Below, one piece after another: positions 19,301 through 21,227 of a stretch of DNA of 21,227 nucleotides. The notes under the pieces are model-generated. The model was not told the DNA's origin and made no database searches. It saw only the letters and a list, made by a program, of their open reading frames with translations. Position 1 is the first letter of the stretch, and each line of letters starts with the position of its first letter. A program made the position numbers and the translations under genes. This DNA is from Elysia marginata (lineage: Eukaryota; Mollusca; Gastropoda; Plakobranchidae): the NCBI GenBank assembly GCA_019649035.1, contig BMAT01012198.1, forward strand, positions 1 through 21,227, in the 5' to 3' direction.

Positions 19301-20480
19301 ATAGAGCAACCTAGTTCAAGAGAGCTGGAACTGTAATGACATGAAATATTTGCTCAAAAGTTTCAGCTGGAAATCAGACATATGTAGAGACTTGGCTACC
19401 TAAATACTCCCTGATTAAAAAAGGGAGTCGAAACAAACAAGCATACAGCCTACTCAATATCAAATGATGGACCACGACTGTAAACGTTCAAGCTGACCAG
19501 CATATCGCTGGACTCACCTGGCGAGCCGGTCAGCGTCTGGAAGAGCGCCAGCTTGTCGCCACTGAGGTTCCTCCTGTAGTTGATCAGCTTGGCCTGGGTG
19601 TCGAGGAGATCGGGCGAGGAGCCGCCGTAGGCCAGGCTGTTCACACAGGACACGGGCGGCATATTCCTCGCCTCCTGGAACACCGGTATCGTACTGATGT
19701 CTGTGATGGTGGGCATTGTTCTCCCTGGAATATGCCCGTGGAAGCCGGCGGTGCCCAGGGATGGGAAAGCCCCAGTAGGATTAATGTTCTGCCATGCGCT
19801 GTGCCCACCGAGAACTCTTGAGGGCATCATGCCTGGGAGGTTCGTTGGGTTGTATCCAGGAAATTTAGAGGGCATCATTCCTGGGAGGTTGGAAGGGTAG
19901 AACCCTGGGAATTGGGAGGGCATCATGCCTGGGAGGTTGGTTGGGTTGTATCCAGGAAATTTAGAGGGCACCATGCCTGGGAGGTTGGTTGGGTTGTATC
20001 CAGGAAATTTAGAGGGCATTATTCCCGGAAGGTTGGAAGGATTGAATCCAGGAAATTTAGAGGGCATTATACCTGGGAGTTTTGAAGGGTTGAATCCAGG
20101 AAATTGGGAGGGTTGTATACCTGGAAGATTGGGAAAGTTCATCCCGGGTAAATGAGAGGCCAGCATACCTGGGAGTTTTGAAGGGTTGAATCCGGGAAAT
20201 TGGGAGGGTTGTATACCTGGAAGATTGGGAAAGTTTATCCCGGCTAAATGAGAGGCCAGCATACCTGGGAGTTTTGTAGGGTTGACCTTGGGGAAACCTG
20301 TGGGGTACACACCAGGCACGTTGGTTGGGTAGATGTTCCATGGGTTGTTAGTGGGGTATAACACCTGGTGGTTGGGAAGGGTGGGTGTTTTGTAAACAGT
20401 CCCCATTGGTGCACTTGGTTTGCTGGGGAATATGTTGCCAACGTTGGGAACATTGGGAAAGTTGAACTGGCCATGTGTCC
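630..20480 (-). CDS. Partial multi-exon gene: mesothelin/stereocilin-like extracellular protein with Pro/Gly-rich N-terminal repeats
   Basis: This entry spans the whole gene; its exons are listed separately. Twenty-one exons were built from open frames bounded by AG acceptors and GT (one GC) donors. Every junction phase matches, giving about 1371 codons with no stop. The order is: Pro/Gly repeat region (about residues 30-230), then roughly 1050 residues of short, mostly helical segments with spaced cysteines. Sequons NIS, NMT, NFS, NAS and NET fit a secreted or surface protein; no membrane segment is seen. Exon 20 reads ASMGKLACGLQADVISSM, the Leu-Gly-x-Leu-x-Cys-Gly-Leu pattern of the mesothelin/stereocilin/otoancorin superfamily, whose members are extracellular, often GPI-anchored, adhesion or matrix proteins. 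Family assignment is by motif and pattern only, without a search. Both the signal peptide and the C-terminus lie outside the exons found. Function in this animal is unknown. Confidence 0.72.
955..1132. repeat. Imperfect trinucleotide repeat (CTA/CTG type)
   Basis: Degenerate runs of GCTGCTGCT, CTACTACTAC and related triplets with single-base interruptions. It sits in the intron between exons 20 and 21. Frames of poly-Leu or poly-Ser across it carry no other signal. Confidence 0.9.
1300..1640. repeat. 46-bp tandem repeat, seven copies, next to the exon 20 donor
   Basis: The unit contains GCATGTAGGTTGTGTTTAG and CTCATTATCTCTGCCGTG. Copies start near 1315, 1361, 1407, 1453, 1499, 1545 and 1591, exactly 46 bp apart, with few mismatches. 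The last copy degenerates directly into the first intron bases of exon 20. Two copies carry TTTACCTC, a donor-like GAG/GTAAAC on the minus strand. Confidence 0.93.
1649..1794 (-). CDS. Exon 20: mesothelin/stereocilin-type Cys-Gly-Leu motif
   Basis: 146 nt; acceptor TGTACACACAG, donor ATCAG/GTAAAG, phase 2 exit. Reads SAEILDKFAQDVGMPDLSWA then TADQLASMGKLACGLQADVI and SSMDAATI. The Leu-x2-x-Gly-x-Leu-x-Cys-Gly-Leu followed by Ile four to five residues on is the pattern that led me to the mesothelin/stereocilin/otoancorin superfamily. Confidence 0.84.
1826..2045 (-). mobile_element. SINE-like tRNA-derived repeat, family B, copy 1
   Basis: About 215 bp similar throughout to 13414-13640. Shared blocks include CTTCGGCACC, TGTCGCCACTACGCT and TAGGCTTT. 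On the minus strand it has a B-box-like CGAGCGTTCGAAG and an A-box-like region, less intact than in copy 2. Ends are approximate and no target-site duplication was identified. Confidence 0.5.
2050..2540. other. Intron between exons 19 and 20, no feature seen
   Basis: AT-rich unique-looking sequence between the SINE-like copy and the degenerate triplet repeat. No exon, repeat or RNA gene was recognised. Confidence 0.4.
2572..2661. repeat. Degenerate GTT/GCT triplet repeat at the exon 19 donor
   Basis: Runs of GTTGTTGTT, GCTGCT and TGTTGATGTT. In the sense of the gene it reads GTGAGTTACAATAACAGC and continues as AAC-rich triplets starting within the first dozen intron bases. Confidence 0.85.
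2663..2815 (-). CDS. Exon 19 of the mesothelin/stereocilin-like gene
   Basis: 153 nt, 51 codons, symmetric phase 0. Acceptor CCCACCTCCAG, donor GAG/GTGAGT. Reads VFGNETMRWQADAPMRAGPL (NET sequon), IRALPKDDLLDITFTEDIIA, MLGQMEMEANE. A degenerate trinucleotide repeat begins just after the donor. Confidence 0.84.
2862..2946. repeat. Imperfect (ACT)n triplet repeat
   Basis: About 28 triplets of ACT with GCT, TTT and AAT variants, in the intron between exons 18 and 19, about 45 bp upstream of the exon 19 acceptor. Confidence 0.9.
2965..3404 (-). repeat. Five tandem copies of the exon 18 tail plus 5' splice site
   Basis: Copies are 81-86 bp. Each contains, on the minus strand, an open 45-nt segment such as WDDRQLEAIGSKLKQ followed by CAG/GTAAGATAAGA and a shared intron piece CTTTACTGATAAGACATGAG. 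Donor-like AC dinucleotides lie at 2978, 3059, 3145, 3231 and 3317, with the true one at 3403. Similarity to exon 18 stops sharply near 3451. All five copies keep the reading frame open; two read WDDGWLEAIG and one ends KLRQ. Confidence 0.93.
3405..3589 (-). CDS. Exon 18; its 3' end and donor are tandemly repeated in the intron
   Basis: 185 nt; acceptor CTCCTCTGCAAG, donor AAACAG/GTAAGA. Reads VGGNTGPLDCNSLKMFRGEL, SFLNASDIRDMGAQDFEDCL (NAS sequon), then EDMQKPQWDDGQLEAIGSKL and KQ, phase 0. Two cysteines about 28 residues apart with Leu-rich short helices between them resemble a mesothelin-family repeat. The last ~46 nt plus donor are reiterated five times at 2965-3404. Confidence 0.86.
3590..4087. 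other. Intron between exons 17 and 18, no feature seen
   Basis: Plain AT-rich sequence of about 500 bp. No exon, repeat or mobile element recognised. Confidence 0.45.
4088..4259 (-). CDS. Exon 17, charged segment
   Basis: 172 nt; acceptor TTCTCTACCAG, donor GCCAG/GTATCC, phase 1 exit. Reads DKLEKFEIHMTDMMNKGDDR, SKKVKTKSQADIPPDEIAQE, EERRSNLLKRVFVKTKP plus a split codon that becomes Val with exon 18. Lys/Glu-rich, possibly a charged linker between domains. Confidence 0.82.
4638..5106. repeat. Long (TC)n-rich homopyrimidine tract
   Basis: About 470 bp of CTCTCT with TAT, TGT and CAC interruptions, pyrimidine-rich on the plus strand. Frames of Ser/Leu runs across it are low-complexity artefacts. 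It lies in the intron between exons 16 and 17 together with otherwise plain AT-rich sequence (4260-4637 and 5107-5541), in which I see no feature. Confidence 0.95.
5542..5638 (-). CDS. Exon 16, probable GC donor
   Basis: 97 nt; acceptor CACATCCCCAG is strong. Reads GVDGLLEKPSVAKDLGTMLA and YADLTELDNLDQ. No consensus GT donor follows. The best phase-0 option is GACCAG/GCAGGC, a GC donor. A second phase-0 option is ACA/GTTTCT, which would lengthen the exon to 5530 and add AGNT. The lower boundary is therefore uncertain by 12 nt; the body of the exon is well supported. Confidence 0.75.
5687..5826 (-). repeat. Two partial copies of the exon 15 3' tail in its own intron
   Basis: 5772-5826 matches the last ~55 nt of exon 15 (LEQSVRQSLAQRFIQAAG on the minus strand) with the donor changed from GTAAGG to GTGGGG. 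5687-5707 matches a shorter piece (VQLEQSV) and is preceded by TTGTTGTTGTTGTGCAG, an acceptor-like string. Between them is intron sequence also found after the true donor (ACATGG, ACACTGAC-like blocks). Confidence 0.85.
5827..6057. repeat. 24-bp minisatellite
   Basis: Unit CTGACAACAACAGTACTAAC plus four variable bases (AGAT, AGTT or ACTT), about nine copies. A short related run also occurs at 5707-5740. It separates the exon 15 tail copy from the true exon 15 donor. Confidence 0.93.
6077..6276 (-). CDS. Exon 15; its 3' tail is copied into the next intron
   Basis: 200 nt; acceptor CACGGCAG, donor CCGG/GTAAGG, phase 2 exit. Reads GMDVKSKLSVDDVSEAGPYL, FCGMDKAQEEKLSADVVKEF, LHVFETCVQLEQSVRQSLAQ, then RAIQAA plus a split Gly. 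The last ~55 nt occur again at 5772-5826 and in part at 5687-5707. Confidence 0.85.
6277..6844. other. Intron between exons 14 and 15, no feature seen
   Basis: About 570 bp of AT-rich sequence with a T9 run near 6386. Nothing else recognised. Confidence 0.45.
6845..7013 (-). CDS. Exon 14 of the mesothelin/stereocilin-like gene
   Basis: 169 nt; acceptor CTCTCTGTCCTCAG preceded by a microsatellite-derived pyrimidine tract; donor AAG/GTAAGT. Reads EDDLNKLAPDSRGKILKAIG, then SDQVKSEDEEAQPGEYVEGM and RKKLNSFLNVQLKTK. Highly charged; the first part has the short-helix Leu spacing of mesothelin-like repeats. Phase 0 exit. Confidence 0.85.
7019..7086. repeat. (GACAGACAGGCA)n / G-rich microsatellite in an acceptor tract
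   Basis: GAGAGA, a G9 run, and repeats of GACAGACAGGCA. On the minus strand it is CTGTCTGTCTGC, C9 and TCTCTCTGTCCTCAG, so it forms the polypyrimidine tract of the exon 14 acceptor. Confidence 0.9.
7419..7969. repeat. ~49-57 bp tandem array anchored on the exon 13 donor
   Basis: The unit is GATGTAGGCCTACCTTGG, TAACAGTCAATCAGAAA, then GGTGTTTTATCGAGT. Copies start near 7432, 7489, 7541, 7598, 7648, 7699, 7750, 7801, 7857 and 7906, and the true intron start (7957) matches the unit. Two unit types are mixed: one carries a donor-like AAG/GTAGGC on the minus strand, the other has CCTAGTTGGG and lost it. Confidence 0.92.
7970..8088 (-). CDS. Exon 13 of the mesothelin/stereocilin-like gene
   Basis: 119 nt; acceptor GCCCTTACCAG, donor GCTAG/GTAGGT, phase 2 exit. 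Reads MKTVYTKVKESLRLDVRRTT, EVCVDDTMTEDMAPFFTQA plus a split Ser codon. The tandem array at 7419-7969 starts right at its donor. Confidence 0.82.
8089..8611. other. Intron between exons 12 and 13
   Basis: Mostly plain AT-rich sequence. Contains one copy of the dispersed ~40 bp motif at 8545-8584. Confidence 0.45.
8545..8584 (+). repeat. Dispersed ~40 bp motif, representative copy
   Basis: TTCCGACATGCGACTCGTGT followed by GGACGGGTCGCGAGACATTT. Related copies: plus strand 13345-13384 and 17806-17848; minus strand 7157-7195, 20628-20661 and 21082-21126; a fragment near 10836-10860. Shared core GCGACA, ACTC and GTTGCGAGACA. Could be the end of a small mobile element. Confidence 0.6.
8612..8827 (-). 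CDS. Exon 12 with a weak donor; alternative terminal exon possible
   Basis: 216 nt, 72 codons. Acceptor ACTCGGTAG. Reads ASVVFRKVEREMGNFSLMDM (NFS sequon), RAYKKLFRKGATTEELEREL and ends NLGKASQKK. The only GT that keeps the frame of exon 13 is AAG/GTTTCT, a poor match to the GTRAGT consensus. Reading through it gives Val-Ser-Ile and a TAG stop at once. The exon may therefore be inefficiently spliced, or serve as a 3' end of a shorter form. Confidence 0.75.
8828..9398. other. Intron between exons 11 and 12, no feature seen
   Basis: About 570 bp of T-rich sequence on the plus strand; the 101-codon open frame here has low-complexity content and no recognisable motif. Confidence 0.45.
9399..9566 (-). 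CDS. Exon 11 of the mesothelin/stereocilin-like gene
   Basis: 168 nt, 56 codons, symmetric phase 0. Acceptor TTTGTGTCTCAG, donor CAT/GTAAGT. Reads MKSSAAMASMNLATVMKNMT (NMT sequon), then QEFIADFVPPDDMEDLMTRD and ends EEILQIPLDDVH. Met-rich start is internal. Confidence 0.84.
9567..9901. other. Intron between exons 10 and 11, no feature seen
   Basis: About 335 bp, purine-rich on the plus strand (A-rich runs around 9690-9760). No feature recognised. Confidence 0.45.
9902..10081 (-). CDS. Exon 10 of the mesothelin/stereocilin-like gene
   Basis: 180 nt, 60 codons, symmetric phase 0. Acceptor TTTTTCTCCAG, donor CTG/GTAGGA. Reads LSSMDCHDMMTAREGLLVFS, PDELRRIPLHVFTDCASIFT and HYLDERCEHNPKGCEQIWRL: four cysteines. 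The pattern of short helices with Pro-Asp-Glu-Leu caps resembles mesothelin-family repeats. Confidence 0.85.
10153..10433. repeat. (AGT)n triplet array with an internal duplication
   Basis: Long (AGT)n runs, then (ATT)n, (AGG)n and (GTT)n. The string GGAAATAATATACATGTAAT occurs at about 10161 and again at about 10308, so the block of flank plus AGT run has itself been duplicated. Poly-Leu and poly-Thr frames over it are artefacts. The rest of the intron to 10698 is plain. Confidence 0.93.
10699..10737 (-). CDS. Exon 9: 39-nt microexon
   Basis: 39 nt, 13 codons, ARAVWEQIKHTVD, phase 0 on both sides. Acceptor is a strong U-rich tract ending CCCTTGTGCAG; donor GAT/GTAAGT is near consensus. The short length makes the call depend on the splice sites and on fitting the frame of exons 8 and 10; both flanks also join without it, so it could be a cassette exon. 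Confidence 0.65.
10738..12030. other. Large intron between exons 8 and 9, no feature seen
   Basis: About 1.3 kb of AT-rich sequence. Only a fragment of the dispersed motif (10836-10860) was noted. No exon with fitting phase or splice sites was found. Confidence 0.45.
12031..12207 (-). CDS. Exon 8 of the mesothelin/stereocilin-like gene
   Basis: 177 nt, 59 codons, symmetric phase 0. Acceptor CTTGCCCAG, donor TCT/GTAAGA. Reads MDFLVDAATSDPGFVWTANA, then VPASILKNISAMELKAYW (NIS is an N-glycosylation sequon), ending FPVSS. The initial Met is internal: it directly follows a good acceptor and continues the upstream frame. Confidence 0.84.
12315..12350 (-). mobile_element. Possible non-LTR element 3' tail
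   Basis: The minus strand reads CCGGGATAAATAAAGGAATC then TTACCTTATCTTATTC, similar in style to the 3' ends of non-LTR retrotransposons that finish in a short simple repeat. Very short, so weak. Confidence 0.2.
12711..13009 (+). mobile_element. tRNA-derived SINE, family A, copy 1 with target-site duplication
   Basis: Starts ACCGGCT, has an A-box-like CCGCCTAGCGG (12721-12731) and a perfect B box GGTTCGATCC (12764-12773), then a ~230 bp body shared with 18503-18817, and ends GACGTTAAAATTCAAACAAC. The flanks CAAAGAAACGTTGT (12697-12710) and CAAAGAAAAGTTGT (13010-13023) form a 14-bp duplication with one mismatch. It is antisense to the host gene, in the intron between exons 7 and 8. Confidence 0.88.
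13414..13640 (-). mobile_element. SINE-like tRNA-derived repeat, family B, copy 2
   Basis: Minus strand has TAAGTGGCAAGGCGGTTGG (A-box-like) and, about 30 nt on, AAGGTTCGAATCATAC (B box), preceded by AGCGTAGTGGCGACATGG. Similar along its length to 1826-2045. Ends approximate; no clear target-site duplication. Confidence 0.55.
13656..13776 (-). CDS. Exon 7 of the mesothelin/stereocilin-like gene
   Basis: 121 nt; acceptor CTACCAACAG, donor CCCAG/GTAGGA. After completing Lys it reads FFCLVTKYAALPHLYGTVFG and TDIINHGMAECRHYHIDYSQ. The two cysteines are 28 residues apart, a spacing seen again in exon 18, consistent with a disulfide pair. Leaves in phase 0. Confidence 0.83.
13777..14936. other. 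Intron between exons 6 and 7
   Basis: About 1.16 kb. Apart from the TC tract at 14466-14631 and a C10 run near 14320, no feature was recognised. Confidence 0.45.
14466..14631. repeat. (TC)n-rich microsatellite
   Basis: About 165 bp of CTCTCT and CTTTCT on the plus strand. The Ser/Leu and Arg/Glu frames over it are repeat artefacts. Confidence 0.95.
14937..15094 (-). CDS. Exon 6 of the mesothelin/stereocilin-like gene
   Basis: 158 nt; acceptor CATCCACAG, donor CAAA/GTACGT. Reads FVDIDIMPEDIQSKDRKRQS, then FYSLLAWKTADWLSDP and ends ATASLDVKT plus a split Lys codon (phase 2). GTACGT is an acceptable but not optimal donor. Confidence 0.82.
15213..15500 (+). mobile_element. Decayed LINE reverse-transcriptase C-terminal remnant
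   Basis: One plus-strand frame reads LRGHIKRHETLENHILEARI, then GYRGRLTRRWSMQDIKD, a stop, LGIPVTHAGRL, a stop, and further KNRKLF... This matches the Gly-His-x-x-Arg-His-Glu-x-Leu-Glu, Arg-Gly-Arg-x-x-x-Arg-Trp and Asp-Ile-Lys order found at the C-terminus of non-LTR endonuclease/reverse-transcriptase proteins. In-frame stops show that it is dead. The remainder of this intron (15095-15978) shows nothing else. Confidence 0.6.
15979..16174 (-). CDS. Exon 5 of the mesothelin/stereocilin-like gene
   Basis: 196 nt; acceptor TTTCCCAG, donor CATG/GTAAAC. Reads MQLMVLMEEYVQQRLSSAVK, then ALKLEEAYGPFPTWSPML, HYVVGHYIMFLPATELEDKL and ends EPAM in phase 0. The hydrophobic run HYVVGHYIMFL is too short and polar to be a convincing membrane segment. 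Confidence 0.85.
16400..16554 (-). CDS. Exon 4 of the mesothelin/stereocilin-like gene
   Basis: 155 nt; acceptor AATTACAG, donor ACAG/GTAAAT, leaving in phase 2. Reads HTGKVEGIKGRALYAKLRQ, WPDWDIYMLRFTPKAVQPSD, ending DPSNFGD plus a split codon that becomes Ser with exon 5. Tryptophan- and basic-rich. Confidence 0.83.
16555..17058. other. Intron between exons 3 and 4, no feature seen
   Basis: About 500 bp, AT-rich. Three overlapping minus-strand open frames of 63-127 codons lie here but show no splice-compatible borders, motif or codon bias that I can recognise. The short introns 16175-16399 (between exons 4 and 5) and 5639-5686 likewise hold nothing else. Confidence 0.45.
17059..17223 (-). 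CDS. Exon 3 of the mesothelin/stereocilin-like gene
   Basis: 165 nt, 55 codons, phase 0 on both sides. Acceptor TATTCGCAG, donor GAAC/GTGAGC. Four cysteines are seen: CDIQALVPYELQGELCDHLL, then MNERCADCTALLVLERWDGN. A hairpin element lies in the intron about 60 bp before its acceptor. Confidence 0.85.
17224..17938. other. Intron between exons 2 and 3
   Basis: About 715 bp. Contains the hairpin at 17286-17357 and a dispersed-motif copy at 17806-17848. Nothing else recognised. Confidence 0.45.
17286..17357. repeat. Inverted repeat, 22-bp stem and 28-nt loop
   Basis: Left arm GCTAGACCTCAGATACTCAACC (split here as GCTAGACCTC and AGATACTCAACC) pairs with 17336-17357, one mismatch. The flanks CAGAGGTCAGGTTGTCG (near 17240) and CAGAGGTCAGGCTGCGA (near 17357) are imperfect direct repeats, as expected of a small inserted element. 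Confidence 0.8.
17939..18132 (-). CDS. Exon 2 of the mesothelin/stereocilin-like gene
   Basis: 194 nt; acceptor CTTCCCCAG, donor ACT/GTAAGA. It completes the split codon from exon 1 as Asp and reads YDLSIFTEDILDEALEHLL, then a segment with RDIFFDPRAFLADPTNFLD and ends WIPKIRLLQT in phase 0. Acidic and amphipathic helical character, no cysteine. Confidence 0.85.
18133..19517. other. Intron between exons 1 and 2
   Basis: About 1.39 kb. Contains the family A SINE at 18503-18817. Elsewhere plain sequence with no recognised feature. Confidence 0.45.
18503..18817 (+). mobile_element. tRNA-derived SINE, family A, copy 2 with target-site duplication
   Basis: Starts ACCGGCT, A box TGGTCTAGCGG (18513-18523), B box AGTTCGATCC (18556-18565), then the same body as 12711-13009 and the tail CGTTAAAATTCAAACAACC plus CTAACCCAACCTAA. 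Flanked by TCTATACAGAG at 18492-18502 and 18818-18828, an exact 11-bp target-site duplication. Antisense to the host gene. The 79-codon frame over it is not a gene. Confidence 0.9.
19518..20480 (-). CDS. Exon 1 of the window: Pro/Gly-rich 16-residue repeat exon
   Basis: 963 nt, about 321 codons. The acceptor is a strong pyrimidine tract ending TTTCAG before 20480; the donor CCAG/GTGAGT lies below 19518. It enters with two bases of a split codon and leaves in phase 1. The middle is a tandem repeat of 16 residues such as LPGMMPSKFPGYNPTN, with a 32-residue higher-order duplication (LPGMLASHL... then LPGIQPSQFPGFNPSK). It closes with a non-repetitive stretch containing NMPPVSCVNSLAYGG and NYRRNLSGDKLALFQTLTG. 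Open throughout although repetitive. It is far larger than any other exon. The true N-terminus must be further upstream. Confidence 0.85.
19850..20280 (-). repeat. Coding 48-bp minisatellite in exon 1
   Basis: The 16-residue repeat of exon 1 is a 48-bp DNA repeat, about nine units, with a 96-bp higher-order duplication (two near-identical blocks around 20080-20170 and 20175-20265). All variation keeps the frame. Confidence 0.9.
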
Positions 20481-21227
20481 CTGAAACGAAAGAGGACAAA
20501 AAGGTGTAAAACAAATTAACCAAAACTCACGATAAACGACTTCAGTATACGGAGAGTCCAACAAAGCTTTCAGCGTTTACCATTTCCCTGAATTTAGATG
20601 ATGAAGATTTCGTAGAATTATAAAATATTTGTCTCGCGACCAGATGAGTCGTGGGTCGCAGCTTACTCGTTACAGGTCGTTAGTATTATGATTTATGCAT
20701 TGATGTTGGGCTTGCAAGAACTACAAATTGCATGCAGTTATTGAACTCGTGATTTCTTTTGTTTCGTAATATAGGAACAAGTAAGCTGCGTCTCTTCACA
20801 TCGGCTATAGAACAGTAATTAATAAAAATTTTACCGCAGTCTGTAATTTTAAAACCTGTGTATAATCAGAATCATCCTGATGGGAGGGACCTATCCTATT
20901 CTTGAGCCATGCAACTGTTGAGGAACCAAGATAAGGCGCCCATGGTGAAAACATTACCCAACCTCAAACCGCGGTAACGTTATAATCCGCTGTACAGCTA
21001 ATCAATCGTTTCGTTCAAAGCAACGAACCAACCTAGCACTTTCTGCTTACTGAATATTTTCAGAGATTCTTTAAATCTTAGTTTGTCTCGCAACTAGTTC
21101 AAACAGGTTGGATGTCGCAATTTTTACATTGCAGGCCACTGGTGTGTTGAACAATGTACTTATTGAGCTTCCAAATGTTGAAAACCCTCCAGACATAAAA
21201 GTTAATTCTATAGAAATGGCTACAACT
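20481..21227. other. Upstream region, no exon recognised
   Basis: About 750 bp. The intron side of exon 1 ends in a clear pyrimidine tract. No ATG with a signal-peptide-like frame and phase 1 donor was found, so the start exon lies beyond the window or was missed. Two minus-strand copies of the dispersed motif (20628-20661, 21082-21126) are the only features. Confidence 0.5.

Noticed and set aside
19697-20155. Plus-strand Gly/Pro/Arg-rich frames opposite exon 1.
   Set aside because: They are the antisense shadow of the exon 1 repeat; the minus frame is longer, has splice borders and continues into exon 2.
20481-20523. A frame reading MVNLFYTFLSSFVSG just before exon 1 looks like a signal peptide.
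   Set aside because: The first codon is TTG, not ATG, and the DNA is a typical pyrimidine tract ending TTTCAG. It is better read as the intron end.
20525-20587. Possible small upstream exon ending TTTATC/GTGAGT, 50 nt before exon 1.
   Set aside because: The phase-compatible frame has a TAA shortly upstream with no good acceptor after it, and no ATG. The implied intron would be only 50 nt.

Overview
The window looks like a piece of an animal nuclear genome. It has short coding exons with GT/AG borders, long AT-rich introns, many microsatellites and minisatellites, tRNA-derived SINEs and decayed LINE fragments. There is no bacterial-style gene layout. The SINE architecture and the intron character suggest a lophotrochozoan, perhaps a gastropod mollusc. 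That placement is inference.

Nearly everything belongs to one large minus-strand gene that runs from about 20480 down to 630 and continues off both ends. I reconstructed 21 internal exons (numbered 1 to 21 in the direction of transcription). All 20 exon-exon junctions are phase-compatible and together give about 1371 complete codons without a stop. The first exon in the window is large and encodes a Pro/Gly-rich tandem repeat of 16 residues. The other exons encode a helical, cysteine-containing extracellular-type protein with N-glycosylation sequons. The C-terminal exons carry a Leu/Gly/Cys-Gly-Leu pattern typical of the mesothelin/stereocilin/otoancorin superfamily. I found neither the start exon nor the terminal exon.

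The most unusual structure is in the introns. Several introns contain tandem arrays that begin at the 5' splice site. Downstream of exon 18, an 81-86 bp unit holding the last ~46 nt of the exon plus a perfect donor is repeated five more times. Downstream of exon 15, the exon tail plus donor region is copied twice within a 24-bp minisatellite. Downstream of exon 13, about ten ~50-57 bp copies of the donor region follow. Downstream of exon 20 there is a 46-bp array of seven units. The coding repeat of exon 1 is a further tandem expansion in the same gene.

Mobile elements: two related SINEs on the plus strand with visible target-site duplications (12711-13009 and 18503-18817), a second SINE-like family on the minus strand (two copies), a LINE reverse-transcriptase C-terminal remnant at 15213-15500 and a weaker one near 285-420. 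A ~40 bp motif occurs in six places in both orientations. A 22-bp-stem hairpin lies close to the acceptor of exon 3. No RNA gene, CRISPR array or complete second protein-coding gene was seen.
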